A stretch of 64,000 nucleotides of DNA from Delta-02 sp964513565 (GCA_964513565.1 CAZENE010000009.1:1-64000), one strand, 5' to 3'; shown: positions 1 to 10,035, counted from the stretch's first letter. The notes: generated from the letters alone by a model not told the origin. Made by a program: numbers and translations.

Positions 1-598
1 TCCGGGGAAGGACAAGACAATCCTCATCCTGATGTAGCCCCGAACACACGCAACCGTGCATCCCGAAACCATTTAGGTAGCTTCTGCCCCGGGGGGCCAA
101 AAAGGTATACCGTTCGTGCTGAGAGAGCAACGTAGTGTCCGTATCCCTGAATTCCAGAGCGGTCCTCGCCCCACAGTGGATATCAAGTTTTAGATGTTGC
201 TGTAATGCAGCGAGGGCACCTTACCAATTGACGTTGTCGCCCTGCCGCCGATAGGCCCCATTACCGAAAGGCTCCAGCCAACGACTCCTTTTGTGGCGGG
301 CTATCAATTGGGCGTTAAAACCTTGTTCCCTGAGGAACTCTCTGCGGTTAGTGCCGTTCCCTTCGGGAAAGAAGTCATGAGAGACTGTAATTTTGCTTCT
401 TTGGCTATACTCATGATAGATATTTACAGAATCTGAAAAACGTTCTGGTTTTATGCGCCAAAATATACCAGAAGTTTATTTTAGGAACGAATTTCGCAGT
501 TATCCACGGAGCTGGCGAGGCGACTGGAACGCCCCGTCCCAATCGGCACTTAGCCTTGTCTGATTCGTCCTTGGCGCATCTCAGGATCAAGGAGAAAA
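1..598. other. No recognisable gene
   Basis: I see no convincing coding region. One plus-strand frame is open from the window edge to a stop near 36 and could be the last residues of a gene beginning outside. The rest has stops in all frames and nothing I can assign. A 7-base inverted pair (TTCTGGT/ACCAGAA) lies near 443-473 without terminator features. Confidence 0.4.
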
Positions 599-1010
599 TG
601 ACCATCTACTTCGCCAAAGGTGGCGCCAGAAGCAATCGAGGGGGACAAGGCATCAATGGAGCCGTCAGAACGCTTCCAGGTCCACCTCAACCAGATCGCG
701 GAATGGAAGAAGATCCTCCTGGAGAAAGCCCCCGGATTTCTTTGATAAAGGGGAACCCTCGGGGCAAGAACCGGACATCAAGAAACTCCACGCCAAGATC
801 GGGCAGCTCGCAATGGAAAACGATTTTTTATCCAGCGCGCTCGGGCGCGTAGGCGAGCCGGGCGTAAAGAAATGATCGACAGGGAGCATCCGTTACCCAT
901 CACGAAACAGTGTCATGCTTCAGCTCTCCGGTCAGGCGCTTCTACTATACGTCTGCCCACGTCAATGGCACGGCCAAACCTATTAAGCCGCTACACGTTT
1001 CCAGTAACCA
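599..1010 (+). pseudogene. Degenerate IS3-family transposase (orfA plus start of orfB)
   Basis: Joining frames gives typical IS3 orfA text. One frame near 617-745 reads KVAPEAIEGDK, then FQVHLNQIAEWKK, and ends in a stop. After a frame change, IKKLHAKIGQLAMENDFL follows at about 779-868. An orfB start, MIDREHPLPITKQC, begins near 872 and breaks into another frame (RRFYYTSA) within 60 bases. In intact IS3 elements OrfA binds the ends and the OrfAB fusion is a DDE transposase. Here there are several frameshifts, an early stop and no catalytic domain, so it is dead. It sits just upstream of the cas operon. I could not find terminal inverted repeats. Confidence 0.8.
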
Positions 1011-1364
1011 CAATGACATAATGCTGTCACCCTTCCTGTAGGATTATGTAAAATAACGATCTTGGAACGGGTAAGCTTTTAGACAAAACACTTTCGCATC
1101 ACCTGATAATGTTTTTTCTTGAATTACAATGTTTGAAAGGGTAAAGGATACAGTATTAGATTGTTATTAGTAATCGTAAAAATGGTCACCAAAGTTGTTA
1201 ATTACCAAACTGAAAAGCTCAATCATCTAGTACAGAAGATCCGGCTGAGCGTTCATGGATTTTATCGAAGGGAACCCCAAATGCAATACCCGGATATCTT
1301 AGTAGTAATTACCTCATTATTGAAACAAAGCCCAGTTGGATGACTTTGGTGATAAGAATGGCTG
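1011..1364. other. AT-rich upstream region of the cas operon
   Basis: This stretch has no persuasive gene; a 60-codon frame at 1161-1343 lacks a ribosome site and resembles nothing. It should hold the cas promoter. A weak candidate is TTGAAA near 1133 with TTAGAT 17 bases downstream. A/T runs here would suit H-NS-like silencing, but that is speculation. Confidence 0.35.
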
Positions 1365-4148
1365 ATGGAAAAAAGAATTGATTATTTTAGATACTGGGGT
1401 AAAACTGAAAATGACGGAGAATCGTTCCATCTCCTGGTCTATCACTGTCTTGATGTTGCAGCTGTTGCCCAGACTCTCTTAAGTAAGAACAAACTCATTG
1501 TCGATCGTCTACAAGGTCTGACTTCGTTCCCCAGGGAGACGCTACTCCGTTGGGTTGCTCTGGGAGCCGGGCTTCATGAAGTTGGTAAGTTCTCTGAGAG
1601 TTTCCAGAATCTCCTGCCGGAACTTCTGTACCGATTACAGGGAAGACGAGGCAATCGTCCGTATAATATCAGGCACGACAGCCTCGGTTTCTTGCTTTGG
1701 CATCAGGAGCTTTGTATCCCTGAATACGTATTGAAATGGTTCAACGTATCAACAGATGAAGTGAATATCAAAAAATGGAAACGCCTATTAACCGTTTTTG
1801 GCAAAGCGATAACAGGCCATCACGGTGTACCACCGAGAAAGATTGGCCGTGACAACCTGCCGCCGCAAATCTCTTCATATTTCGCTCCCACCGATATCAA
1901 AGCCGCCAAACGGTTCGGTTCTGACTTCATAGAACTCTTGAATAAGGTCTATGAAGAGCCACAACCCCCCGTATTCTCAAGAGATCTGAGATCATACATG
2001 GTGAGAGCATCATGGTTTATTGCCGGCCTGGTGGTATTCTGCGACTGGGTAGGTTCAAATAGTAGATGGTTTCCGTTCGTGAGCAAGCCGATGAATCTTG
2101 AGACGTACTGGATGGACCATTCAATTCCTGCGGCAGAGAAGGCGTTAAAAGAGACGGGTCCGATGGTTCAGTTTCCGGATAAGGAGAGTCGATTTGCCGA
2201 TATTTTTCCGGCGATCTCCAGGCCGAGTCCCATGCAGCGATATGTGTCTCAATGCAAGATCCCATCGGAGCCTCAACTGTTCATCATCGAAGATGCAACA
2301 GGTTCTGGGAAAACCGAAGCCGCACTCTTTCTTGCGCATCGTCTCATGTCCCGACGGTTGAGCGACGGGTTTTTTGTGGCTTTGCCGACCATGGCTACGT
2401 CCAATGCTATGTACGATCGGATTACAAGTATTTATCGCAGACTCTTTAACGGCGGTTCTTCTCCTTATCTCATCCTCACTCACAGCGCCCGGCACCTTTC
2501 AAAGACCTTGGCCAGTTCCATTGTCTCATCCTTGGAAACCGATACCCGGCAAGGAGAAATGATTGAAGATGAAACGGCAACGGCACAGTGCACAACCTGG
2601 CTTGCTGACAACCGTAAGAAGGCCCTGCTAGCTGATGCAGGGGTGGGCACTCTCGACCAGGCGCTGCTTGCCGTTATGCCTTCCCGTTTCCAGTCTCTGC
2701 GGCTCTTCGGCCTTTCCAGACATATCCTAATCATTGATGAGGTCCATGCTTACGACCCATATATGAACAAGCTCCTTCAAACGCTTGTTTCCTTCCATAG
2801 CGCACTCGGTGGAAGCGTTATCCTGCTATCCGCAACTTTGCCGATGAAGGTGCGTCAGGAGATGATTGACAGTTTTGCCGATGGGCACGGCATTGCCATC
2901 GCCCCTGCCATATTTTCCTCCCAATATCCGCTGGCAACCCATTACTCGTTAAGATCGGGAATAACCGAGACACCAGTCGAAGTGACTAACAACTGCCGCA
3001 AAGAGATGAAAATAGAGATCATCCCGCAAAAAGAGGACGTCATAAAATTACTCAGTGAGGCCTCCAAACAAGGGAAATGTGCCTGCTGGATATGCAACAC
3101 GGTCCATGATGCATTAAGAGGCTATAAAGAACTTCGTTCGACTATAGGCGTCGAGGATCTGCTTCTTTTCCATGCCCGGTTTACAATGGGAGACAGGCTG
3201 GATATCGAGAACAGAGTCCTGACTACGTTCGGCAAGTATAGCGTGGAAAGGAATCGCCGAGGGAAGGTGCTCGTTGCGACACAGGTGGTGGAGCAATCCC
3301 TAGATCTTGACTTCGATATTCTGATTTCTGATCTGGCACCGATAGACCTTCTCATTCAGAGGGCTGGCAGACTCCATCGTCACGTCCGTGATGTAAAAGG
3401 AAATCCACTTCTTGGGCCTGAAACCAGAGATCTCCGCGAACCACCGTGCCTTTATCTCCATGCGCCTATGCCAGGTGATGATGCTCGCTCAGGTTGGTAT
3501 GAAGAGATGTTCCCGAAAGGATCCTACGTGTATCCCCACCATGGGTGTCTGTGGCTGACGGTGAGGCTATTGAAGGATAAGGGTCACCTGAAGATACCCG
3601 ACGACTCCCGGGAACTCATCGAAGCAGTTTTTTCCGGAGATGCCGATAGCATGATCCCCAAACCACTTTTTCAAAGAGACCTCGAAGCATATGCCAAATG
3701 GCAGGCCGACAGGTCGCTTGCCCATATCAATATGCTCAAACTTGAGGAGGGTTATAGCGATACCCCAAACCAATGGCTCCCAGATATGCGAACCCCAACG
3801 CGACTGGGCGCAATCGACAGCACGGTACGGCTTGCCAGGTGGGATGGCAAGGAACTCGTCCCCTGGTGTGACAGTAGTGATTTCCCGTGGGACATGAGCC
3901 AGGTTAGCGTCCGCAGCAGCATCGTATCCGCAGAGGCTGACCACGAGAAGGTATTGGCAGATGCCGTCAACGAGCTGAAAGAAAGATTACCGGACAGAGG
4001 GAAGTGGAGTATACTGGTCCCCATTGAAAAGGGTGACGATGGTAGCTGGCAGGGTTTGGCCAATGACAGGAATGGAAAACTGGTCACATTGGTTTACGAT
4101 AGAACTATGGGTCTGTCGGTTTTGAAAACATCGAAAAAGGAGAGCTAA
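1365..4148 (+). CDS. cas3: CRISPR-associated nuclease-helicase Cas3 (type I-E)
   Basis: Cas3 is recruited by Cascade to unwind and degrade target DNA. The 927-residue protein has the fused HD-nuclease plus SF2-helicase layout and usual length. HD-domain histidines are visible at H27, H104 and H152-H153, with D227 in a CDWVGS motif. The helicase part shows GSGKT near 313-317, DEVH near 458, the motif III sequence LSATLP and QRAGRLHRH near 665. The HD signature itself reads H71-E72 in GLHEVGKF, where Asp is normal, so nuclease activity could be altered. The chosen ATG has only a weak purine-rich ribosome site. It is first in the cas operon and ends two bases before the GTG of cse1. Confidence 0.95.
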   Translation: MEKRIDYFRYWGKTENDGESFHLLVYHCLDVAAVAQTLLSKNKLIVDRLQGLTSFPRETLLRWVALGAGLHEVGKFSESFQNLLPELLYRLQGRRGNRPYNIRHDSLGFLLWHQELCIPEYVLKWFNVSTDEVNIKKWKRLLTVFGKAITGHHGVPPRKIGRDNLPPQISSYFAPTDIKAAKRFGSDFIELLNKVYEEPQPPVFSRDLRSYMVRASWFIAGLVVFCDWVGSNSRWFPFVSKPMNLETYWMDHSIPAAEKALKETGPMVQFPDKESRFADIFPAISRPSPMQRYVSQCKIPSEPQLFIIEDATGSGKTEAALFLAHRLMSRRLSDGFFVALPTMATSNAMYDRITSIYRRLFNGGSSPYLILTHSARHLSKTLASSIVSSLETDTRQGEMIEDETATAQCTTWLADNRKKALLADAGVGTLDQALLAVMPSRFQSLRLFGLSRHILIIDEVHAYDPYMNKLLQTLVSFHSALGGSVILLSATLPMKVRQEMIDSFADGHGIAIAPAIFSSQYPLATHYSLRSGITETPVEVTNNCRKEMKIEIIPQKEDVIKLLSEASKQGKCACWICNTVHDALRGYKELRSTIGVEDLLLFHARFTMGDRLDIENRVLTTFGKYSVERNRRGKVLVATQVVEQSLDLDFDILISDLAPIDLLIQRAGRLHRHVRDVKGNPLLGPETRDLREPPCLYLHAPMPGDDARSGWYEEMFPKGSYVYPHHGCLWLTVRLLKDKGHLKIPDDSRELIEAVFSGDADSMIPKPLFQRDLEAYAKWQADRSLAHINMLKLEEGYSDTPNQWLPDMRTPTRLGAIDSTVRLARWDGKELVPWCDSSDFPWDMSQVSVRSSIVSAEADHEKVLADAVNELKERLPDRGKWSILVPIEKGDDGSWQGLANDRNGKLVTLVYDRTMGLSVLKTSKKES

Positions 4149-4149
4149 A

Positions 4150-5775
4150 GTGCATTTTAATCTTATTGATGAAAAGTGGATCCCGGTCAGAAGACGGGAC
4201 GGATCAGTGGAATCAATGGCTCCGTGGCAGATCACCGAAGGTTTTACTGACAATCCCGTTGTAGCATTGAACGCTGTCCGCCCCGACTTCAACGGGGCCT
4301 TGGTCCAGTTCCTGATCGGACTGGTTCAGACCACTGCTGCCCCCAGCGACAACGACGATTGGGAAGAGTATCTGGAATCGCCTCCCTCCATGGAAACTTT
4401 GAAAACAAAATTTATGTCAGTTTACCATGCGTTTGAACTCGGTGGCAATGGCCCAAGGTTCATGCAGGATCTTGAAAAACTGGATCCGAAACCCAAAGGT
4501 GTTTTTTCACTCTTGATCGATGCCCCGGGCGATAACACGAGAGAAAATAATGTTGACCATTTTGTTAAACGGGATACCATCACTTCCCTATGTCCCTCCT
4601 GCTGTGCAGCGGCTTTGTTTACGCTACAAACCAATGCTCCTTCAGGAGGAGTCGGGTACAGGGTCTCCCTTCGGGGCGGCGGCCCGTTAACAACGCTCGT
4701 GCTTGGCGATGGCCAGCATAGCACCCTGTGGCATCTTATTTGGCTGAATGTCCTAGAGCAGGACGCCTTTTTACGGACCAGTGGGAATCCTAAGATGACC
4801 GCTGACGCAGATAAATTCCCTTGGCTCGGGAAAACCAGGACGAGCGAGAAAGGTACTGGGCTCAATACTACTCCCGAAGATATACATCCGACACAGATGT
4901 TCTGGGGTATGCCAAGGAGGATAAACCTCGATCTCGATGACTTGGAGAAAGGAGTTTGTGAGCTCTGCGGCAATCCAACAGAAACACTCATCAGGACCTA
5001 CCGGGAAAACAACTATGGTACAAATTACGAGGGTTCTTGGCTTCATCCGCTTTCGCCATATTCTCAAAATAAGGACGGTATCCTTTTGCCAGTTCATGCT
5101 CAACCTGGTGGCGTCTATTATCGTCATTGGCTGGGACTAGTTCAGGAGGACCGTGACAACAAACGACAACCAGCCAAAGTAGTCCATAAATTCCGCGACA
5201 CTCGGCAAGATAATGGCACACAGTTCCGCCTCTGGGCCTTTGGTTATGACATGAAGCAAATGAAAGCACGGTGTTGGTATGAATCCCAGATGCCCCTTTT
5301 GTATATCAATCCCAAATTCACGGAGGAATACGAACACTGCGCCGCTTCGATGATAGTATCGGCCAGCCAAATTGTATCCAACACCCGGAGCGCCATCAAG
5401 AAGGCATGGTTCGCAAGACCGAATGATGTTAAGGGGATCGAAACTATCTCCTCCGTTGACAGTGCCTTCTGGCACAACACCGAAGGAGCCTTCTATGAAG
5501 CTTTGAGCAAGCTGAGGGTTTCCCTTGGTGACGGTGGCGATGGCCTCGATGTTAGAACCTTGTGGCACAAAGTTCTTTGCGATGAAGCATTGAAAGACTT
5601 CGATGCCTTTGCATGGGAGGGGCCGATCGAAGATGCCAATCCGAAGCGGATCGTCATGGCACGTAACGAACTGCAACAGTATAACCATGGGAAAAAGATC
5701 AAAGGTATACTCAGATTGCCCATCGATAAAGCCTCATCCGGTGGTAAAGGAAAACCCAAAAAATCAAAACATTAG
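4150..5775 (+). CDS. cse1: Cascade large subunit Cse1/Cas8e
   Basis: Cse1 (CasA/Cas8e) reads the PAM, starts DNA unwinding and docks Cas3 in type I-E Cascade. The N-terminus, FNLIDEKWIPVRRRDG, is the family hallmark. Two cysteine pairs, CPSC near residue 149 and CELC near 265, are typical of the family and may bind metal. Its 541 residues are close to the usual 500-560. The GTG start follows a GGAG ribosome site inside the end of cas3, so the two are probably translationally coupled. Confidence 0.93.
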   Translation: MHFNLIDEKWIPVRRRDGSVESMAPWQITEGFTDNPVVALNAVRPDFNGALVQFLIGLVQTTAAPSDNDDWEEYLESPPSMETLKTKFMSVYHAFELGGNGPRFMQDLEKLDPKPKGVFSLLIDAPGDNTRENNVDHFVKRDTITSLCPSCCAAALFTLQTNAPSGGVGYRVSLRGGGPLTTLVLGDGQHSTLWHLIWLNVLEQDAFLRTSGNPKMTADADKFPWLGKTRTSEKGTGLNTTPEDIHPTQMFWGMPRRINLDLDDLEKGVCELCGNPTETLIRTYRENNYGTNYEGSWLHPLSPYSQNKDGILLPVHAQPGGVYYRHWLGLVQEDRDNKRQPAKVVHKFRDTRQDNGTQFRLWAFGYDMKQMKARCWYESQMPLLYINPKFTEEYEHCAASMIVSASQIVSNTRSAIKKAWFARPNDVKGIETISSVDSAFWHNTEGAFYEALSKLRVSLGDGGDGLDVRTLWHKVLCDEALKDFDAFAWEGPIEDANPKRIVMARNELQQYNHGKKIKGILRLPIDKASSGGKGKPKKSKH

Positions 5776-5809
5776 AATGATCGTGTGATTCCACAAGGAA
5801 GGAGGGAGT

Positions 5810-6316
5810 ATGGCAACGTATCTTACTTTTAACAAAGAATCTCCGGAGTACCTAGAACTCATTAAGTGGTGGCAGGCTTTGAACAATCACGGGGGTGCGA
5901 GGGCGGAGTTGCGACGATGCAGCGACCTATCCGAGGTTGTTTTCTCTCCAGCCTACCATCGCCTTCGACAGGTTATCCTGCACCTTGATGACGTGGATGG
6001 TATTCATGAAGAAGGTTTGGCCCTGATAGTCGGGCTGACAGCCCGTGTCAAGGTCAATAACGAAAGCATGGACATTGCATCACAGATGGCCACCGCAAAA
6101 ACGGGAGATGCCGCTGCTGTCAGCGGACTTCGTTTCCGGCGCCTTCTCAAGGCACGGGACAACAATGAACTTTTCGCTTTGATGATCCGAGTCATTGCTC
6201 TTCTGGGGGGTTCCGTCAATCTTCAGAGTCTGGCTAAAAGCGTTTATTGGTGGAATGACCGGACAAAGAAAGAATGGGCTTTTGGCTACTATTCAAAGGC
6301 TCCTGGGGAACTGTAG
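5810..6316 (+). CDS. cse2: Cascade small subunit Cse2
   Basis: Cse2 (CasB) forms the dimer along the belly of Cascade that stabilises the displaced non-target strand. The 168-residue product has the compact helical character and basic motifs expected, including WWQALNNHGGARAELRRC near the N-terminus and FRRLL near residue 107. The ATG follows a strong AAGGAGG site. It sits in the canonical slot between cse1 and cas7. Confidence 0.9.
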   Translation: MATYLTFNKESPEYLELIKWWQALNNHGGARAELRRCSDLSEVVFSPAYHRLRQVILHLDDVDGIHEEGLALIVGLTARVKVNNESMDIASQMATAKTGDAAAVSGLRFRRLLKARDNNELFALMIRVIALLGGSVNLQSLAKSVYWWNDRTKKEWAFGYYSKAPGEL

Positions 6317-6362
6317 CGAGACAACTGTTTCTGAAAATACTTGAAAAGAGAAAGGAGAAAAA

Positions 6363-7424
6363 ATGAGTACATTTATTCAATTACACCTTTTAACATCGTA
6401 TCCTCCTTCAAACCTGAACCGTGATGACCTTGGACGGCCAAAGACGGCAGTGATGGGAGGGAAGACCCGTCTTCGCATATCCTCCCAGAGCCTGAAACGC
6501 GCATGGCGAACGTCTCCGATATTCTTTGAGGCCTTGAATGGTCACATAGGGGAACGGACAAAGATGATGGGTGTTGAAGCCTATAAAGACCTAACGAATA
6601 AAGGGGTCGGTGACGCAAAGGCAAAAGAATGGGCTGGGAAAATAGCCCAGGTGTTCGGTGAATGCAAAGCGACCAGTAAAGACAACCCTCTAGAAGAGCT
6701 TGAGATCAAGCAGCTTGCCCATTTTAGCCCCGAGGAAAAGAAAAAAATCTTTGATCTTACCGAAAAGCTTGCTCAACGCAATACGCCACCCACTGAAGAT
6801 GACTTAAACCTCTTGACGAAAAAGCATTCTGGAGTTGACATTGCCATGTTCGGTCGAATGCTGGCAAGTTCTCCGGCCTATAATACTGAGGCTGCCGTTC
6901 AGGTAGCCCATGCGGTCACCGTTCACGAGGTCGCAGTCGAGGATGACTATTTTACCGCAGTCGATGACCTGAACAAAGGTGAAGAAGATCAGGGGGCCGG
7001 ACATATAGGGGAAACGGAATTTGCAGCCGGTGTCTTCTACTTGTATCTGTGTATCAATCGGGATCTCCTCATCGAGAACCTGAGAAATGGAAATGGCGAG
7101 GGCTTAGCTGACCAGGCAATTGCCGCACTGGTAGAGGCATCTGCAAAGATAGCCCCCAGCGGCAAACAGAGTAGCTTCGCCTCCAGGGCTTATGCGTCGT
7201 ATATCATGGCAGAAAAGGGGGATCAGCAGCCCCGGTCGCTTTCCATAGCTTTTCTCAAGCCTGTTCGCGCAGAAGACGTAATGTCGGCCGCCATATCTGA
7301 GTTGAACGCAAAGAGGGAGGCAATGGAAAGAGTCTATGGTCCATGTGCCACGAGTTTTAAGACTATGAACGCTATGTCCGGTGACGGGAGTCTGGCGGAT
7401 ATCATTTCTTTTTTGAAGGAGTGA
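6363..7424 (+). CDS. cas7: Cascade backbone subunit Cas7e (Cse4/CasC)
   Basis: Cas7e polymerises along the crRNA as the six-copy backbone of type I-E Cascade. Diagnostic sequences are the N-terminal STFIQLHLLTSYPPSNLNRDD and, shortly after, RLRISSQSLKRAWR, which holds RNA-binding residues of the RRM core. Length (353 residues) matches the family. The ATG has an AAAGGAG site nine bases upstream. The next gene, cas5, begins three bases after its stop, which implies co-translation. Confidence 0.94.
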   Translation: MSTFIQLHLLTSYPPSNLNRDDLGRPKTAVMGGKTRLRISSQSLKRAWRTSPIFFEALNGHIGERTKMMGVEAYKDLTNKGVGDAKAKEWAGKIAQVFGECKATSKDNPLEELEIKQLAHFSPEEKKKIFDLTEKLAQRNTPPTEDDLNLLTKKHSGVDIAMFGRMLASSPAYNTEAAVQVAHAVTVHEVAVEDDYFTAVDDLNKGEEDQGAGHIGETEFAAGVFYLYLCINRDLLIENLRNGNGEGLADQAIAALVEASAKIAPSGKQSSFASRAYASYIMAEKGDQQPRSLSIAFLKPVRAEDVMSAAISELNAKREAMERVYGPCATSFKTMNAMSGDGSLADIISFLKE

Positions 7425-7427
7425 TGT

Positions 7428-8150
7428 ATGGAAGATTATCTCGTATTCCGATTGTATGGCTCAATGGCTGCCTGGGGGGATGTCGCTGTCGGTGAGTACC
7501 GTCCCAGCTTTGCCCACCCCAGCAAGTCGGCGATCATTGGCCTCCTAGCAGCTGCTCTTGGTATCCGTCGCGATGATGATGAACGTCAACGGATGCTATT
7601 TGAGACCTGTCGTTTTGGCGTTCGCGTGGATGCCATGGGCAGCCTCGTAAGGGATTATCACACAACACAGGTACCGCCAGAGAAGCGCGGTATCACTCAC
7701 CATACACGGCTTTCAGAACTCGCCTCCGGAAACCTCAATACAATTCTGTCCACCCGTGATTATTACTGCGACGCGGTCTACACTGTGGCGGTCAGTGTGC
7801 GTAACGGCGCACAGTTTTCGGTCAAACAATTGGCCGATGCGCTTCTGCGGCCGGTTTTTACCCTGTACCTTGGCAGAAAATCCTGTCCGACCGCATTACC
7901 TCTTCAGCCCTGTATCGTTAGTGCGGCCACTTTAAAAGATGCTTTTCGACATTTACCGTTTCCTGCCCGCGAGCTATCGGAGTTGATAGAGAGGTTCGGG
8001 GAACACACGGGCATTTATTGGGAAAGCGAACTGAAAAGCGGATACGAGGCCAAACACATCGTGCATCGTCGGGATGTTCCAACCAGTCGCAGACGTTGGC
8101 AATTTACCGACCGACACGAGCATTATGCCTCTGTGAAAAAGGAGGGGTAA
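7428..8150 (+). CDS. cas5: Cascade subunit Cas5e (CasD)
   Basis: Cas5e caps the 5' handle of the crRNA in Cascade. The 240-residue protein starts with YLVFRLYGSMAAWGD, followed by FAHPSKSAIIGLLAAALGI, both standard Cas5e features. The C-terminal part ends with the RRDVPTSRRRWQF region seen in the family. It starts with ATG just after cas7 and stops one base before cas6e, so the cascade genes are tightly packed. Confidence 0.93.
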   Translation: MEDYLVFRLYGSMAAWGDVAVGEYRPSFAHPSKSAIIGLLAAALGIRRDDDERQRMLFETCRFGVRVDAMGSLVRDYHTTQVPPEKRGITHHTRLSELASGNLNTILSTRDYYCDAVYTVAVSVRNGAQFSVKQLADALLRPVFTLYLGRKSCPTALPLQPCIVSAATLKDAFRHLPFPARELSELIERFGEHTGIYWESELKSGYEAKHIVHRRDVPTSRRRWQFTDRHEHYASVKKEG

Positions 8151-8151
8151 T

Positions 8152-8823
8152 ATGTATTTCAGCTTGATAGAACTTCGTCGGGATATCGCGCTCCGTGATA
8201 TTGCGTCTGTATATAGGTCAGGAGGTTACGGTGGGCATCAACTGATCTGGGATCTATTCTCAGATGGTCCTGACAGACGACGCGATTTCCTGTACCGCCA
8301 CGAATCTATAGGAAACCGGCCCAAGTTTTATGCTGTTTCTCAACGGCCACCAAAGGACGTTAAAGGGCTCTGGAAAATATCCTCCAAAGAATACAACCCG
8401 AGGATAACGGTAGGAGAACGCCTTGCTTTTGCATTACGAGTCAATCCGGTGAAAACCAAGAAGGATAGCGATGGCCGACAGCACAGGCACGACGTGATCA
8501 TGGATGCCAAGAGGAAGTTTGGCCCGTCGAGGAAAGATAGTTTCATGTCGGAAGTTTTACAGGAGAAAGGCAAAAAATGGCTCCTTGAAAGGTGTCCCTC
8601 GCTCGGGTTTGCTATCTCAGACGCTACACTACGAATCGATGGATACCAACAGCATAGGTATTATAAGCGAAGAGAAGCAGAACCGATCTCCTTCAGTACT
8701 CTCGATTTCAACGGCATTCTTACTGTTACAGTCCCCGAGGTGTTTGTAGAGACGTGTTTATTCCTTGGCGTGGGTCCAGCAAAGGGGTTTGGATGCGGAC
8801 TTATGCTCGTGAGGCCTGCATGA
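8152..8823 (+). CDS. cas6e: crRNA endoribonuclease Cas6e (Cse3/CasE)
   Basis: Cas6e cleaves the pre-crRNA at the base of the repeat hairpin and stays bound to the 3' handle. The double-ferredoxin protein has 223 residues. The likely catalytic histidine is H29 in GGHQLIWDLF, matching the E. coli context, and the C-terminal glycine-rich loop reads GPAKGFGCGLMLV. The start has a GGAGG site. Its TGA overlaps the ATG of cas1 (ATGA), a coupling arrangement. Confidence 0.93.
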   Translation: MYFSLIELRRDIALRDIASVYRSGGYGGHQLIWDLFSDGPDRRRDFLYRHESIGNRPKFYAVSQRPPKDVKGLWKISSKEYNPRITVGERLAFALRVNPVKTKKDSDGRQHRHDVIMDAKRKFGPSRKDSFMSEVLQEKGKKWLLERCPSLGFAISDATLRIDGYQQHRYYKRREAEPISFSTLDFNGILTVTVPEVFVETCLFLGVGPAKGFGCGLMLVRPA

Positions 8824-9746
8824 GCAGCGAACCCATCCTTCCCCCGCTCAAGCCTATCCCCATTAAGGACAGGATCTCCGTGGCATACGTTGAGAAAGGG
8901 AATGTCGATGTTCTCGATGGAGCCTTTGTCGTCATTGATAAGAACGGGGTGCGTACCCATGTCCCTGTGGGCGGATTGGCCTGCATCATGCTTGAGCCGG
9001 GCACACGGGTAACACACGCGGCGGTTGTGCTGGCATCCAGAGTCGGTTGTCTCCTAATTTGGACTGGCGAGGGCGGAGTGCGGCTGTATGCTTCGGGCCA
9101 ACCAGGAGGTGCCAGATCCGACAGACTTTTGTACCAGGCGAAACTTGCTCTGAATGATGAAGCAAGGTTAAAGGTTGTGAGAAAGATGTATGAGATGAGG
9201 TTCAAGGAAAGGTTTCCCGAGAAAAGAAGTGTTGAGCAGTTACGAGGAATCGAAGCGGTGCGTGTCAGAACCATGTATGAGCTTTTGGCCCGTCAATACG
9301 GGGTCAAGTGGAAACACAGGAACTATGATTATAGGGAGTGGGAGAGCGGGGATATACCGAACCGATGTCTTAGTTCTGCAACGGCCTGTCTTTATGGTGT
9401 GACCGAAGCTGCGGTCCTGGCAGCTGGATATGCCCCTGCGGTGGGCTTCATACACACCGGTAAGCCCCAGTCTTTTATCTATGATATCGCCGATATATTC
9501 AAATTTGAGACCGTGGTTCCATTGGCTTTCCGTATAGCCTCAAAAAATCCAAAGGAACCCGAGAGAAATGTCCGTCTCGCTTGTCGCGATGCCTTCCGTC
9601 AAGCAAAGCTTCTTCGTCGGATCATACCGACTATCGAAGAGGTATTGTCTGCTGGAGGCTTGCCTTTTCCGAAAAGACCAGCCGAAGCTGTCGAACCGGC
9701 AATACCAAACAAGGAGAGTATCGGCGATGCTGGTCATCGTGGTTGA
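8820..9746 (+). CDS. cas1: CRISPR integrase Cas1 (type I-E)
   Basis: With Cas2, Cas1 captures protospacers and integrates them at the leader-repeat junction. The 308-residue protein is very like E. coli Cas1. The metal ligands look intact: E145 in GIEAVRVR, H212 in GFIHTGKP, and D222 and D225 in YDIADIF. I chose the ATG overlapping the cas6e stop (ATGA) rather than an upstream in-frame TTG inside cas6e, because the N-terminus SSEPILPPLKPIP then matches the family. It overlaps cas2 by 20 bases. Confidence 0.95.
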   Translation: MSSEPILPPLKPIPIKDRISVAYVEKGNVDVLDGAFVVIDKNGVRTHVPVGGLACIMLEPGTRVTHAAVVLASRVGCLLIWTGEGGVRLYASGQPGGARSDRLLYQAKLALNDEARLKVVRKMYEMRFKERFPEKRSVEQLRGIEAVRVRTMYELLARQYGVKWKHRNYDYREWESGDIPNRCLSSATACLYGVTEAAVLAAGYAPAVGFIHTGKPQSFIYDIADIFKFETVVPLAFRIASKNPKEPERNVRLACRDAFRQAKLLRRIIPTIEEVLSAGGLPFPKRPAEAVEPAIPNKESIGDAGHRG

Positions 9747-10035
9747 AAACGTACCACCCAGATTGCGAGGACGTCTAGCTGTCTGGCTACTTGAGGTTCG
9801 GGCAGGTGTCTATGTTGGAAAAGTCTCTCGGAGGGTCCGGGAAATGCTTTGGGATACCGTCGAGAAAGGTGCAGAACTCGGTAACGCCGTTATGGCATGG
9901 TCCACTAATACCGAGTCGGGTTTTGACTTTGTCACATGGGGGTTCAACCGCAGGGAACCTATCGAGATTGATGGGTTAAAACTCGTATCATTCTTTCCAG
10001 AAATACCGGAAGAAAACACACCTAAAACGAGCTGA
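9727..10035 (+). CDS. cas2: CRISPR adaptation protein Cas2 (type I-E)
   Basis: Cas2e forms the central dimer of the Cas1-Cas2 integrase. The 102-residue product begins MLVIVVENVPPRLRGRL and contains GVYVGKVSRRVREMLW, hallmarks of the type I-E form. The ATG lies inside the last codons of cas1, so translation is coupled. Its stop is 59 bases before the first CRISPR repeat, so the leader lies directly downstream as in E. coli. Confidence 0.95.
   Translation: MLVIVVENVPPRLRGRLAVWLLEVRAGVYVGKVSRRVREMLWDTVEKGAELGNAVMAWSTNTESGFDFVTWGFNRREPIEIDGLKLVSFFPEIPEENTPKTS

Noticed and set aside
1161..1343. A 60-codon frame before cas3
   Set aside because: There is no ribosome site, and it lies in the region expected to hold the cas promoter.
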